DNA of 64,000 nucleotides from Anthostomella pinea (Eukaryota; Ascomycota; Sordariomycetes; Xylariales; Xylariaceae): contig CAUWAG010000007.1 in NCBI GenBank assembly GCA_963556695.1, positions 2,170,001-2,234,000 on the forward strand. Direction: 5' to 3'. This document shows, in pieces, positions 1-12,000 of the stretch. A model generated the notes under the pieces. It saw nothing but the letters and a program-made list of their open reading frames with translations. It made no database searches and was not told where the DNA came from. The stretch's first letter is position 1. Each line of letters opens with the position of its first letter. A program made the translations under genes and the position numbers.

Positions 1-1662
1 CACATCCGTCTTCAGGTTGTACCCGGTTCCCTTCAGGAATTGCGCCAATTTCGTTGTGCACTCCTTGTACCTGTCCTCCGACCAGTTGACGGTGGGGTCG
101 TCCATCTTGTTGATAGCCACGACCAACTTGTTGACACCTTGAGTTTTGGCAAGCATCGCATGCTCGCGTGTCTGGCCGCCTTTCTCGAACCCCGTCTCGT
201 ATTCTCCCTTGCGCGCACTGATGACCAGAATGCCGACATCTGCTTGGGAGGCACCACCGATCATACTTGGCACATACGTCTTGTGGCCTGGAGCATCGAG
301 AATACTGTATCGACGTGTCTCGGTTTCAAAAAAACCTCTGCCGACTTCGACTGTCTTGCCCTTTGACCGCTCCTCCTTGGTCAAATCCAAAGCCCAGGAC
401 AGATACCACTGTAGAACCTCGCGTTAGTACTATTTCAGTCCTTTCAACGTTTTGGGCAGCTGTGAAGTAAAATCCACCTGAACATAGTCCATCGATAGTC
501 CCGGCAGGTAAATCGAGTCATGATAGGACTAGAGGAGGAAAACATGTTGGGGGGGCGTTGAAGATGCTTACAGTCTCTCGGCCCAGATCCTTCGCTTCCT
601 TTTTGTACTTCTCCATCGTCCGCGGGTCTACCATACCTGTCGCGTACAGAATGGAACCGCCCAGCGTACTCTTGCCAGCATCAACGTGACCGATGAAAAT
701 GATGTTGACATGCTCCTTGCCGTATATCTCTTTCAAGGTGTCCTCGTCTACGTCGGCAGCCTGCTCGCTAGCAACCGCATCAGCGTCCCGTGCGGCAGCT
801 TTCGCGCCTCTCGAAGGGCTGGACCGCCCAGACGATGGCGTGGGCGACGTCTTTCCACTGGAACTCTTCGCCTTGGTGGTCTCGCCGGTCTTCTCGATAG
901 CCTTCGCTGCGGTCACCTTGGTCCCATTATCGCCGGATGCTTCCTTGTCTGCCGTTTCCTTCGTTGGCTCATCCTTCGGCGCTGCTGGAACACCGATAGA
1001 CATAACTTTGGCGGCCTTGGGTTTTGGCGGATCTCCTCCTATGCTCAGGACCTTCGTGCCTCCCTCCTTAGTCGCTACAGGCTTGTTCAAGTCGGAAGCC
1101 GCTGGGGCAGCAGCGTTGTCATCGGGACGTTTGGCGATGGTTGGAACTGCCTGAGGTTGTGCTTGTTGAGCTTGTTGCCGTGGCTGCTGCTGTGACTGGG
1201 GTTGCTGCTGGTACTGCGCATACTGTTGGCCTTGGCCGATTCAGGTCAGCACTTGCGGTGGCGATGAGCGGGGACATGTCTTGCAATACCGTAGTAGGTG
1301 TTCCCGCCCTGTTGTCCGTAGACTCCTCCATAGCCCTGGCCGTACTGCTGCTCATAGCCGCCTTGTCCTTGACCTTGTCCTTGCGCACCTCCGTACTGCG
1401 GATAGTAGTTTTGGCCACCGTAATAGCCCTGCTGGTACTGATTTCCGTACCCGCCGCCATAGGCTTGGCCGGGCTGGAAGGCCTGGGCTCCAGGTTGAAA
1501 CGAGGCAGCTCCCGGTTGGAATGAGCCAGCTCCGGGCTGGAAAGTTTGCGCATGTCCACCCTGCTGCTGCTGTTGGTTATTCAGGTTCATCTGCTGAGCC
1601 TGTCTTGACAGGTTGTCATCCTGAGCGGCAGGGTCGTCTTCCCACGAGTTGAGATCAGCCAT
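1..1662 (-). CDS. SUP35: Eukaryotic peptide chain release factor GTP-binding subunit (eRF3/Sup35), 3' end cut by window
   Basis: Translation termination GTPase that partners eRF1 in the cytosol. Exons read on the minus strand: 1662-1290, 1230-572 and 408 to beyond position 1. Introns are 1231-1289 (59 nt) and 409-571 (163 nt, CTAAC branch site). The first about 150 residues form a Q/N/G/Y-rich prion-like domain with four FQPG-type repeats followed by YGG/YQQ repeats. A charged K/E/T/S-rich middle region follows. The GTPase domain has the P-loop GHVDAGKST near residue 305, then DAPGH near 382 and NKMD near 444, which are the EF-Tu-type G motifs. RET joins WYLSW across intron 2, as is usual for eRF3. 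The start ATG at 1662 opens MADLNSWEDD. The EF-Tu-like C-terminal domains lie off the window. It is divergent from YRB30, with 784 bp between the start codons. Confidence 0.96.
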
Positions 1663-2446
1663 GATGACGGTGTTTGGGTGCTTCGGGACTGGATCGGACT
1701 CGGAATTGGAATTGGAGCCGGTGGTCTGGTGGTCGGATGCGGTGAAAATTTAGGAGTTCGTGGAGTTCGGTTTGGTATTTGTGCGACCGATGTGCGACTA
1801 ACGCTCGGGGGAGGTTGGAAGGCTGGCAGGGTCGGTCGCAAGTGAATGAGGATGACTGCAGGTGAGTCACGGATATGCAGGTGCCACTGCCTAAAGTCGA
1901 GCGGGTTTTGGGTAGAGTTGAGTCGGGCGATGGCAAGTCGATCTATGTAGGTAGCCCAATGGAAGGATTCTTTCTCCTTGAAATGTCGACTGGCCTGACA
2001 AGTTTGGAGGCGGTGGCATAACTCGTAGCGGGGTTAGGTACTGAGCCATTTGCTCTGCCCCTCCAATGACGGCACACCGCGGGGCCCAGCTGTACAGTGT
2101 CATTGTGCACTGTCTTTCACCCACTCTGCCCCCATTTGGCGGATGGAAAGGGCAGTCTGGTGCCCCGCAGGTCCCCCCACGCCGAGTAACAAGTGGTCTC
2201 TTCGCACTGGACATCTCACATGCTGGTTGAAGCTCATTGTGCACAGCCCTTCATATCCATCCAATATGATTCACTGTCAAGGTTGAATAATCCCACCAAC
2301 TCGGTACAGCGCCAGCCAAAAGAGTCTCTTTATTTGCATCCCCGTGTACGAAACAGAAGAGACATCGTTTCCGCCCATATCCATACTTGATACTTCATGC
2401 CCGTAACCACACCTTCAGGTATGAGAGCAGCCAGGTAGCTGTTGCC
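1663..2446. promoter_or_regulatory. Divergent intergenic region between SUP35 and YRB30
   Basis: A 784-bp gap between two divergent start codons, so it must contain both promoters and both 5' leaders. The SUP35-proximal part is rich in CCAC/TCCGA-type pyrimidine blocks on the sense strand. I see no convincing TATA box and no long open frame with protein character. Confidence 0.5.
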
Positions 2447-4431
2447 ATGGATGTGTTCCTGGCCAAGCTGTCTTACCATGCCACCAGCTATGCCATCAGG
2501 ACAGGAATTGCTCTCACTTCAACATACGTCATACAACAGGGCTCACGGCTCCTGAAGGTAAGGTGCGAGCCTTGCAACTTTGGTCCTCATAATATTCACT
2601 GATTATTTTACAGACTGTTGATGATGACCCCTTGCGTCGCGAGCTCAGCCAACTGCAACGCCGTTTGGCTCGCAAAATCGAGGTAGGTCTCGCACCCCAA
2701 ACATGTGCATGGGATATTGATATGCTCCGACTCGGTCATGTTGGTACTACCCTAGTAGCAGGTTACTGACCAGCCCTCCAGCTGATCTCTCCAATCTTGG
2801 AATCCATCGAGCTTCGTTACACCCGAGGGGATTCGGCCCTAGAAACCGTGGTGCGGACAGCACGGGCACTACGGGAAGACATCGACTCGCTTGGGAAACG
2901 CCTCAAGAATGTTGCCCTCGATCTGGAGGAGCCGAGACGTGAAGCCCGCGATCCAGTCGCCGCGGCTGCTGCACGGCGTGCTGAGCTTCTACTCGTCGTC
3001 CAGGATACTAAGGAGCTCCTCGTTAGTATCGACGACTCCATACCCCTGATCAACCTTTGGGTGTCTGCCATCGGTGGCATACAAGAACCGCCATCGTCAT
3101 TCTCACCCTCCCGATTGCTGCAGGCCAGCATGCTGGTGACTGTGGGGGATACGCAGTTCATCCTGGACCCAAACCAACCTATGCAGATCGGTCCAGATTT
3201 CACCTTATCCCTGTATATGCTGTTCCGGGGACATGCATCTGCTGATGGGACCGAGGAAGCATACGGCGTTGAAGAAGGACAGAGGAAACCGATGTGGCAG
3301 GAGGTCATCCACAAGGCACGAGTGAGACTCTGCCGGGTACCTCTCGAAGCAGACCTCTCTATGACAGATGGTGCAGGGATTAACAGACTCCGTGCCCGCT
3401 ATGCTTACCAGCTTCAAGTTGTGGAAGACCTAGAAGATGGAAGAGTTCACACCTTTGAGGAGGGAGAGCCACAGCCCACACCTTACGATGGCGTATCTCT
3501 TGCAGGTATCCGGGAAGACGTTGCAATCCACCAGATATCCAAGATGTTTTATGCAGATGTTGGAAAGATACTCAACATCAACAACGACGACGGTGCCTCG
3601 AGCAATCCTGTCCTGCTCCTGAAAAGGGATCCGCAAGCTCTGCCAGTCAAAACTGCGCCAGGTCCGAGTGTCCCAGAGGATCATCCACACTTGATTGAAA
3701 ATATAGAGGAGAGTGCCGCTTCTGATGATACGTTATCAGAAGGGAACTCACAAGACGACATTGACCGCCAGCTCCAGCAAGAGATTGAGCGCGGCGACAT
3801 AATACCTACCTCCGCCTTGATGCCCCCGAACAACCGGCAGTCAGCAACGGTAAAGGACGCCTGGCGGTTACCGCAAGATCTCGACCCGGAATGGATGGCA
3901 CTTGAAGTGTTCGAGATAAACGACGATTCGGACTCGACAGATGAGGACGAGCCGACTCCAGACGAAGACGTCTCAGACCCTGGCAGGCACCGCCGTCCAA
4001 GGCACTCGTCTCGCCCTTCGGTGGATACGAATCTTGTCACACAGATGAACCGAATGGGCATCGCCTCGTCGCGCCCTTCATCTCGTGACTCGCAATCAGA
4101 GCCACCCGCACAAACTCCAGTCATCGCACGGACGCCAGATGGCGTCCAACAGCACGACCCTCCGCCTACGGCCCTCAGCCCGACTATGATAGAGCGCTCC
4201 CCGTTCGGCGCGATCAAGACCTCGCTGTCACTCCTCGAGATGCTGCTGCGTCTGACAAGCCTGCAGGAGTTCGAGCAGACCACGCACCTGGCCATCCCTG
4301 ACCACGTCTTGAAATTCTACCTTGGCGAGTCGGCGTCGACGAGCGGCCTCCACGGCAAGCAACGCTGGGCGGCGGGTGCCGAGGCCGAGAGGAAGGTTGG
4401 CTTTGATCCCTACGCCGACCCGTCTGGCTGA
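2447..4431 (+). CDS. YRB30: RanGTP-binding protein, Yrb30-like (Ran-binding family PF05508)
   Basis: Exons are 2447-2557, 2614-2682 and 2782-4431, with phase-0 introns of 56 and 99 nt, giving 609 residues. The N-terminus MDVFLAKLSYHATSYAIRTG and the following block (TVDDDPLRRELSQLQRRLARKIE, then LISPILESIELRYTRG, split over exons 2-3) match the conserved start of the fungal Ran-binding family. A basic/acidic helical segment follows. The central globular part includes FILDPNQPMQIGPDFTLSLY. The last about 250 residues are acidic, Ser/Pro-rich and probably disordered, with a short conserved helix near SLLEMLLRLTSLQEFEQ. In yeast, Yrb30 binds Gsp1-GTP and blocks RanGAP action. That role is inferred here from family resemblance. 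An in-frame upstream ATG exists, but 2447 gives the conserved N-terminus. Confidence 0.82.
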
Positions 4432-5439
4432 TGGTCTCGATTTCTGGACTACATACTACGTCTATCACAGTCTAGTCTGAACAGGCGCGCATGCATGGGT
4501 GGGGGATAGCGGACATAGACTGTGTGCTTACAAAACGCGTTGGGCATAAGCACAGGCATTGGCGTTCCTGGAGACATGTGAATTATAACTTGACAATGAG
4601 ATAGATGGGACATGACACCAACTTCAGCAACCCAGCGTCTTTATCAAGGTGACTTGGGCAGCGCAAGCCTGAATGGTCTGACATATATGTCATGAACATA
4701 ATGACCAAAGGCCCTATCCATCCCGCATAGGTCCCGGCTAAGCTGGCAGACGTCTCCCTAGGTATGGACTCCCTCTACAGAGGCGTATATATGTCAACAT
4801 CTAACCAGAATCTCCCATCGTACCACGTCTCAAGATTCGGAGTGCTGGATTCCCAGCTTGCTTGAGGAAAACCGCTGTATTTTCCGGTAGTCGTACCACT
4901 AGATTCGTTCGTCAGGGACATCTTTCATTTTTGCCAAGTTGAGTCCCACCCGGTAAAGGAGGCAGGCTCGAGTCCGGGGTCGGAATTCTTCGTACCATGC
5001 CTGGTCGGTGGGCGTAGCTGGTATCGTAGATAAGTCCCACGCAGACATCAAGTCCAAACAGGCTATCAGCATGAGCATCCTCTCTACTACTTGCGTGAAA
5101 ATCCTGAAAACTGCAGGTACCTCATGGCAGGATCACGTTAGCATATAGCAAGCATTCCACGTGTGGTTTGTCAGTTGCCCATCCCAATAACCATATGACC
5201 TTTTTTTGGGCCAAGATGTCAGATAAAGGATGGAGCTTCTCTTGATTCTAGGGAGCTCTCGTCCCCTCGAGTATACAGTAGATACACTTTGTACAGATCC
5301 AGTATCATACACCCGGCCGCCCAACCAGCACGCCCCTTCTCTACTGATGCTTCTGCACAACAATCACGACCACAGCCATGACCACAGCCACACCCGCAGC
5401 ACCAGCATGACCACCACCACCAACCCTCCCGTCCGACTC
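4432..5439. other. Intergenic, convergent 3' ends of YRB30 and uS7m
   Basis: About 1 kb between two convergent stop codons. It should contain both 3' UTRs and terminators. The 5365-5410 part is rich in CCAC/CACAGC simple sequence. No gene, tRNA or repeat family is recognised. Confidence 0.5.
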
Positions 5440-6402
5440 CTACTTCCTCCGCCCAGACACAGCCGGATGACTCAAGTTCGCCCGAGCGCCCGTACCGAGC
5501 TTATGGATCATCTGGCGCTTATCCCAGACGGACGACCTGCCCTCGACGACAGCGACGATCTCCTGCCCGAAGCGGGTGGCGAACTGGGCGCGGCCGCTGC
5601 CGGTCGACTTCTTGCGGTTGACGACATCCAGGATCCACATGACGGCGATGCGACGGCGCGCGCGCGCCGCCAGCGGCTCCGGCAGTTCTAGTGCTTGCCC
5701 GCCGCCCGCCATGCCCTTCATGTTCTTGACGCGCACCAGCGGCGCCACCGAGTCGATTGCCAGCGTCAGGTAGAGGAGCGGGTTGAGCGGCAGGTGCGAC
5801 GCCGGCGGCGAGCCCGGGAGGAGAGGTCGCAGGGGCGACACTTTGGGCGCGGGACTGGTGCGTAGGAAGTTTAGGATCAGGGACATGTGCTGCAGAGACG
5901 AGTGTGTTGGTTAGCTTGTTTGATTGCTTGCTTGTTGCTTAACGACTTGGGTCAGTAGGGGGGCTGTTCGTACCCTTTGCGCCTTGCTCAGCTTGCCGTC
6001 CCGCATGAGCAGCTTGGTGACCTGCTCTATTACGGGATGGTACCGGTCCTGCAGCTGCTCGTGCTTGCCCGGACGCTCGGGCATGCCGAACTTGAGGCCC
6101 TCGCCGTCCTCCCCGTACATGTCTTGGCCGGCCGCGGCTTGCTCGAGCGCAGCCAGCGCTTCGGCATTGAGGAAGTTGGGGGCGAAGATTTCTAGCGGCT
6201 TCGCTTCGTACTCTGCAGTCGAGGGGGGTGGTATCGAGGCATCGTCCGAGGGCGGTCTCGTGGTTGTGTCATGGGTCAGTCCTCTCCTTGCCACTGCTGC
6301 TGCTGCTGTGAGAGCTCCAGGCCGACCGGGGCATGATCGCGTAGGTCGCGTTCGTATGGCGAGACTCCGGACGGAGCCCCAGGGGTTGATCTTTGCGGAC
6401 AT
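5440..6402 (-). CDS. RSM7: Mitochondrial small-subunit ribosomal protein uS7m (Rsm7/MRPS7)
   Basis: Two exons, 6402-5974 and 5889-5440, with an 84-nt intron at phase 0, give 292 residues. The N-terminal about 50 residues are rich in Arg, Ala, Ser and Thr with almost no acidic residues, as expected for a mitochondrial presequence. The fungal linker PLEIFAPNFLNAEALAALEQ follows. Exon 2 begins HMSLILNFLRTSPAP and carries the uS7 body: LARARRRIAVMWILDVV-type basic helix, then GRAQFATRFGQEIVAVVEG and SSVWDKRQMIHKLGTGARAN, the S7 C-terminal signature that contacts the 3' domain of the small rRNA. Joining KAQR to HMSL across the intron restores the family's conserved helix. The protein assembles into the mitoribosome head. 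Confidence 0.93.
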
Positions 6403-8642
6403 GTTGTCAGTTAGGTCGAGGTCCTCCCATCGGTGTCCGTGAACCCGTATATCATTCAGACTTCGTTGTCGTATCCCGGTCGTCGCTGTGTCTTCGAGTT
6501 CCAGATTGCTTCTGACAAAATTTAGGGATTTGACGATATCACGGCCAAGGTTCTTCCGGGCAGGGCGAGGACGGGAGTCGGAGTGGAGTGGACCCGACGT
6601 GGTTGGTCCTGTCTGGTAGCTTGAAGTGAGTTAAGAGCTGATGACCTAATCAGTATCACATGCGCCACAAGCATACCATGTACATGTACATCTCTCGGAT
6701 GTTGAGCCACAGCTGTGCACCAGCCACCAGTACTGCCATTCAACTGTCTCTTTTCCGTTTTCTTCATCCCAAGCCTTGAACAATCCTCTCAAGACGGCTT
6801 TGCCACCAACGATGGCGGCGAACGACATGTTCATTAGAAAATCAAACTCGTCACCCTACCCATCAGTATCTGCAGCTCCTTCAATGGACCAATCATAACC
6901 CTGGACCATGGCACCCCCCTTCGCAGCAGTTGATCTCCGCCAATCATCAAACCTGTTTCAACCATCGTCAAGTTTATTCACCCCAGCGTACTATGTATGT
7001 ATGTATGTGCGTACTATGTATTTATGGTCACCTCCTTGCGCGGCTCTTGTCCGATCCCGGGCGGCGCAGGATGCAAGGGACGAGGTCACTCACATTCGTT
7101 CAAGCACAGCTGCCCTGACAGCCTGCGTTGCAACGAGTCAACGACTTGGCTTCTAGAAGCAGAAGGTGTGTCTCGGCAGCACAGCAAACGTGCAGCAAGT
7201 GCTACGTTCTGTATAATAAGCAGTGTCAGTAAGCACGTGGTGTAATAAGCGTCTCATCAATCTATATACCGTGTCGTCGTCGGCGGCGCGGGTCATGCGC
7301 GGGCGGATGTTACATTCTTCATCTCATGTCCCCTTTTCTTGACCGGTCAAAAAAAAAATGAGCTTGCTTGCTACCTGCCCACACCTAGCTGTCCCAGACG
7401 GTTCAAGTGGCACAGGGTACAGATTCCTAATCCGAGAGTGGCGCGCAAGCCTCGCAGCTCAGCTCTACAAGCCTCGGTTCGGGCATTGTTGAGCTGATGA
7501 GGCGGCGGGGTCGTTGATTGTAGTCAAGGATACTACCTTGAAGCATTCAGAGGAGCATGCTCACCGGTAATCCTTCGCGAGGCTAGGGTCGCATGAAGCG
7601 AACTGAGGAGTAAGCAAAAGCAACTTCATCATCCAAAAGCGGTGTCACTGCTCAACGGTTCCGAGAAGAAAAAAAGCAACTGCATACAGTTTCTGATCGA
7701 CAACGTTCATGCAACCTGCATTGTTCTCCTCATCTCTCGCCCTTTGGACCGAAATGTTTCTTCTTTCCGACTACTTGTTGCCCACGCGATGTCGGCTGAA
7801 CCGGCCAAGAAGAGGTGGTGATTATCAAGACCATGACGCGCACCCTTCCCTGATCTCCCACGTGTGTGGGGGTTCACTGGAATCTATTTGTGCGAGTCCG
7901 CTCCGATGGTAACATCCTTGGTGACAATCTCGTTGATGATTATTCAACAATTCATCAAAATCATTTCCTAATGCCGTCTCGAAACATCCTTAGCAAACAA
8001 AAAAGAAAAACAAAGTAACAAGGTACTGCTCCTATCCCAAGATTTTCCCCATCCATGCCCTGCCCTGCCCTGATGAACACTTCCTGGTAATGACCCCGGT
8101 CAATATCATGAGATAATCTCGCTACCAAACAATGCGCGCAGTGGATCGATGATGCATATCTCGCTACCAGACAATGCGCGCAGTGGGCCGATCGATGAGC
8201 TGAAACACCCCGGAGACGAAGCCCAAGGTACCACGTGAACCCATGAAAATGAAAACCAATCAGGGAAGAAAAGTGTGATGCGCCGTATCCATGCCTGGAT
8301 GATGATCATGATTGATGATCATGATGATGATGTCTTCCTGTGTATCTTTTCCCGAGTCTCGTTTTGGTAGTTGCCGTGGGGCTGCCAGATCCTTTACCAA
8401 ACTCCGTCCGATTGATTGGTATCGTACAGAACAGGAAGCTCCAGAGTCTTGAGAAAAAGGGAATGGATTGAATCGCAGCGCGGCGCAAGCATGTGAGGAC
8501 GGCATAGCTGGAAAAATCGGGCAAGGGGTATTGGAACACAGAGTAGCAACCCATCCGTAGTGGTCAGACGGGAGAAAAAGACAGCTGGAAAGAAGCACAC
8601 TGAATATACGCTGTTGTCGTGTCGGGGGATGCTGGTCGTAGA
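6403..8642. other. Gene-free stretch with simple repeats
   Basis: About 2.2 kb between the uS7m start and the dsRBD gene stop. It contains a short TATG run near 6990-7010, an A9 run near 7350 and a GATGATCAT-rich patch at 8298-8330. It also has a 42-bp tandem duplication (listed separately). The short open frames on both strands (for example 6646-6834 minus) show no recognisable domain. I see no coding evidence. Confidence 0.4.
8113..8201. repeat. Two-copy 42-bp tandem duplication
   Basis: The sequence CTCGCTACCA(A/G)ACAATGCG begins at 8118 and again at 8160. It continues in both copies through CGCAGTGG and CGATGA-like sequence, so the period is 42 bp with a few substitutions. It lies in non-coding DNA. 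Confidence 0.8.
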
Positions 8643-9089
8643 TCACCAGCCGCTGCTGAGGTTTGAGTTGCTGGCCAGCCAGTTCAGCGCCACCTCGGCG
8701 GCGTCCTCCTTGGCGTTGTTGAGGTTTTTGCCGTCGTACCAAAAGCGCGCATCGATGCACTTGCCGTATACCGTTACTCTGCTGGACCAGGCTGTGCGGC
8801 CACCTGACGAGACAGTCAGTTCCATCCTTCGTGTGCTTGAACCGACACAGGTAAGGAGATAGTCGGGATGCTTACCTCGTCTGTCAGACACGAGCTGGTA
8901 GTCTGGAGGGTGGATCTGGTACTCGCGGCATGCCTCTGGTTTGCCTGAGTTAGCTACATCGTCATTGGTGTGAGGTGGCTGTCGACGAGGTGGGTAAGGC
9001 TTACCTTCTAGCCGGTCTTGCCAGGTGCTGCTCTGCTGGCTGCTGCTGCTGTGGTGGTGGTGCCGGTGGGAGGAGGATGAGGACGGCAT
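8643..9089 (-). CDS. Small stand-alone double-stranded RNA-binding-domain protein
   Basis: Three exons, 9089-9005, 8944-8876 and 8803-8643 (introns 60 and 72 nt, each breaking a Gly codon after its first base), give 104 residues. The first about 25 residues are Ser/His-rich and disordered. The remainder is a single dsRBD-like fold. PPDYQLVSDRRGGRTAWSSR fits the helix-1/strand-1 part, VTVYGKCIDARFWYDGKNLN fits strands 2-3, and NNAKEDAAEVALNWLAS fits the K-x-AK-x-x-AAxxAL C-terminal helix that contacts dsRNA. The usual KK pair before the last helix is replaced by NNAK, so RNA affinity may be reduced. There is no catalytic domain, so this is not Dicer or RNase III. The role is unknown; it could be an accessory dsRNA binder. 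Confidence 0.75.
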   Translation of the reverse strand: MPSSSSSHRHHHHSSSSQQSSTWQDRLEGKPYPPRRQPPHTNDDVANSGKPEACREYQIHPPDYQLVSDRRGKHPDYLLTCVGSSTRRMELTVSSGGRTAWSSRVTVYGKCIDARFWYDGKNLNNAKEDAAEVALNWLASNSNLSSGW

Positions 9090-12000
9090 GGTGGCGGTAT
9101 TTGTCTCTGTCGGGTCTTGATATATGCCGTGAAGAGTGATATGTGTATGCCTCGCCCAAGCCCAATACTGATCCCAATGCCAATGCCAATGTGTAGAGCC
9201 CCGTAGATATCAGCTTCGGTTTGTACGACCGAGGTAGGTTCGGATGTAAGGGGCGAGTAGGAATCAAGTGTTGAAGACCAAGTCAAGGTACCTGGACAGG
9301 CGAATATCTTATACTCGAGGACGAGGTTGCTCTCAGCGGGGAGTATTGGGTCCGGAAGGAAGGGGAGCGTAGAGATATAGATAGGTAGCTGGGCAGCGCG
9401 ACAAATGAGCAGACGGATAGAGGGACGACGGATACCCAGATATCACAACTGAGATGAGACTCGTCCGATCGTCTCCAAATAGCAATGTTTGGGCTGAGAT
9501 TGGGGGTAGGTGAGAGTAGGAGAACAGAGATCAGAAGTGGTGAGAGACGCTGATGTGGCAGGAAGGGATTAGCTGGCGTCGTCGTCGTGGGGTTGTTTGC
9601 GCGATGGCGAGAAGCACGGCTGTGGAAGGGAAATTATTCGGCATAAGAGGCGGCATCATGCATCATATCGTGGACGGGGTGTGGATGGAGTGTAGCGTGG
9701 TGTGTGTCGTTCGTATAGTGCGGCGGGTTGATAGATGGGAATGGATACCTGGAGGGCTGGATACATGAACAGATAGGCCAGAAGGACGGATAGAGAGTGC
9801 GTAGAAGATAAATAGACCGTCAAGCCGTGTGGCACCCGTATGACAACGCGGAAGTATAGAGAATCAGTGTTGGCTGGCGGCGTGGGGAGGAGCAGAAGAA
9901 GTGAAGAAAAGACAGCGAAGAGAGCGACTTATACCAAGTTGTCACTTGTTCTTATTTGCCTTCCTTTCTAAAGAACGGAAGACGAACATCCAGAATTTGA
10001 ATATGCCCCCCCCCTGCCCAGCGACCTGGCTTGATCTGCTCTCGTTGTAGTAAGTTTTCTTTTTCTGCTTCATGGGTTTTTGTCTCGAGACAACATATGT
10101 TCGCTCCGTCTTCGGGAGCTTGGGGGTTGGGCAAGCTAGGAATGTCGGACACAGAGGTACGTGAGCAAGGCCAGAAAAGGCAATGTGAGGTAGGGAACCT
10201 CGTGGGAGGCGGGATGCAGGCGGTATGGTACTTTGTTTGCAGGTGACATAAACACACAATGTATTCATTTCTGCAAGCATGCTGGCTCCTTGACGACAGC
10301 GACCCACCGCTGCCGAGCAGTTGGAGGAAGAAGAAGAAAAAAGGGACATTGGGCAGAGTCGCGGGTGCGCGCATATGTGACAATGTATGTATGTAGGTTC
10401 TCAATGTGCCAATTGAGACGATGCCGGCGAGAGAAGTACTGCTGCGATGAACCAGACTTCTCATTGTGAACTAGACGGGACGGAGCACGCGGCTTGTAAC
10501 TGCTACATGTCTCGCGAAACACGCACGAACGACGTGCGCAAGCCACAGTCAAGCGACGTTGCTGTTACTGTTGCTGTTGTAAGCTGCACGTCGTCGAGCC
10601 TCCTTGCCTTCAGGGGCGCACATATCAGGTAGGTGAAGGTGTGTTCCGGGCCGGGACCATTTCCGCCAGACGTCGCACTGCATCAGTACGTTAGGTGGTG
10701 GAAGTGTACCCAAGGTTGGATTCTTCATCATATCATATCAAATGAGCCGCGGGGCTACACGGCACGCGAGGTAGTAGTAGACAACGGACGTGATCTCCAA
10801 CGGACTGCGGGACGTAAAGGGATTTTCTGCGGCCAACTAGCCGGGCAGCCAGTCAGTGAAATTAGCCAGCAACATAGCTTACTCGGCATCGAACAGGCCA
10901 AATTGTCCTGATTCCGTGATATATGATAGTAGGTATTCGGGATGAAATGCCAAGTTGCGTGACCGTTCAGACCCAATGGCTTGGAAAGTGGCCGAGCGCT
11001 ACGGAGACGGTCGCACGGCTCTGCTGTGTGCGGTCCAGATCGCAAGGAATGAATTCCCGAGTCCTCATACTGCAACACATAATGGCACTCGCACATTGTC
11101 TGACCTTGGTTCGGATAGTGCCGAGTGTGCGAGGGATGTGACATCGTGGCCCGTTTGCAGGGAGGCAGAAGCATGAGCTCATTCAGGCATGTGGGTGATC
11201 CATGATTTCAAAGTTCTTTTTCCCGACTGGCACTCTACATCGTGCCATGTGTCCGAGCGCATCTCGGACTGGAAAGCACCTCGTTTGATTGTGTGCAACA
11301 CCTCACCTTTCCTTTTTCAGACCTCTGAAGGAGGAGCATGAGGAGGAAGCAGAACAACCTGGATGCCAACCGGGGCTGCCAGTGCCAGTGCCAGGCTATC
11401 AGGATACTGCGCGATCGGGTTGGACCCAGTTGATCGGACTCGCCAGGGTCCAAGCGCAAAGACCCGTTCAGATTTGCACCAATAACGGCAGGATGCATAA
11501 CGACAATGCCATAAACGAAACAAAGCTTCGTTTGCCAACTTGGCTGAGATGGCTGGCAGCCTCACCGTTATGACCTGTCGGATACTTGTTGGGCAGGAAC
11601 GGGTTGGATGATGCATATTGGCCGTTGGCGCCTATCCTTGCGAGGAGTAGTCCGAGTTGTCAAGCTGGAGATACTGACCATCAGCTGTCTCATGATGGTC
11701 GCATGGCCGGGAAACTGGTCTCGACCTGAAAGTTACTTTCTCCTCTCTGATTGCCTTCTCTTCGGGCGAGTACATGATCCTGCGGGTCGCAGCGGGCAGC
11801 AGGCAGGGGGCAGAAGACAACAGACAATGCCAACAAGTAGGTGGCGCTCGAGGACATTCGCCTCGACAATCAGGCCTTGTATACATGGCAAGTCAGGCTC
11901 ACATACTTACGAGCGAAGGAATCTCGTCACTTGACCCATTATGTCATCATCCAAGTCTGATGATCCGTTCTTCATCGTCGCGCTGGATGGTGCCCAATGA

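Noticed and set aside
9942..10464. Overlapping minus-strand frames of 135 and 170 codons
   Set aside because: Composition follows low-complexity DNA and the two frames overlap out of phase. No family resemblance.
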